From Pleodorina starrii (Eukaryota; Chlorophyta; Chlorophyceae; Chlamydomonadales; Volvocaceae): a stretch of DNA of 64,000 nucleotides. Below the pieces are notes generated by a model. The model worked only from the letters and a program-made list of their open reading frames with translations, had not been told where the DNA came from and did no database searches. Shown piece after piece: positions 63,959 to 64,000 of this stretch. The number at the start of each line of letters is the position of its first letter. Position 1 is the stretch's first letter. The position numbers and the translations under genes were made by a program. Location: positions 1,285,501-1,349,500 of the forward strand of contig BRXU01000025.1 in the NCBI GenBank assembly GCA_030267565.1, read 5' to 3'.

Positions 63959-64000
63959 GACGAGCGGACACTTGACCTTTTCTGCCAGGGGCCGCACGGC

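Overview
The window looks like nuclear DNA of a volvocine green alga, probably Volvox-like. Genes are split into many short exons with GT-AG (and some GC-AG) introns. TGTAA, the chlorophyte poly(A) signal, follows several stop codons. Coding GC is high and intergenic DNA is rich in simple repeats. The protein families also fit: extracellular SRCR proteins, Pro-rich linkers, and gametolysin-type (M11) metalloproteases with a QExxH site. I saw no tRNA, rRNA or CRISPR array.

Layout. 1-150: 3' end of a + strand gene. 597-6757: a possible small membrane protein ORF, then an eight-exon + strand gene for a ~972 aa membrane protein I do not recognise; the two are separated by one in-frame TGA. 7907-13938 (-): a type II membrane or secreted protein with an unknown domain, a Pro-rich stalk and two SRCR domains; one SRCR exon carries a frameshift. 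16495-22774 (-): an M11/VMP-like metalloprotease gene. 24673-35488 (+): a nearly intact 10.8 kb dual-endonuclease LINE (Dualen/RandI type), bounded by a 13 bp target duplication that contains the stop codon of the next gene. 35491-46752 (-): a tandem paralogue of the metalloprotease, now a pseudogene. It lacks one exon and has a 5.4 kb TIR element in another. 47937-53231 (-): a 5'-truncated L1-like LINE with an 11 bp target duplication. 53441 to the right edge (-): a mosaic gene of SRCR domains, Pro-rich linkers and an RCC1-type seven-bladed propeller, with a 1.3 kb internal duplication.

The three minus-strand gene families look like extracellular-matrix or surface proteins: SRCR receptors or lectin-like mosaics beside matrix metalloproteases. 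SRCR modules and Pro-rich linkers enter and leave in intron phase 1, and RCC1 repeats in phase 2, so they can be duplicated or shuffled without breaking frame. The region is also a dense mobile-element trap, and target duplications allow a partial order of events: metalloprotease duplication first, then LINE and TIR insertions, then a hAT-like MITE into the LINE.

The most unusual object is the LINE. Before the MITE landed it was one reading frame of about 3,364 codons. It joins a Josephin-like cysteine protease, an AP endonuclease, reverse transcriptase, a domain resembling the PCIF1 methyltransferase fold with an altered active-site motif, RNase H, a zinc knuckle and a restriction-like endonuclease. 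Exon borders are read by eye from splice consensus, phase and paralogue comparison; coordinates may be off by a few bases.
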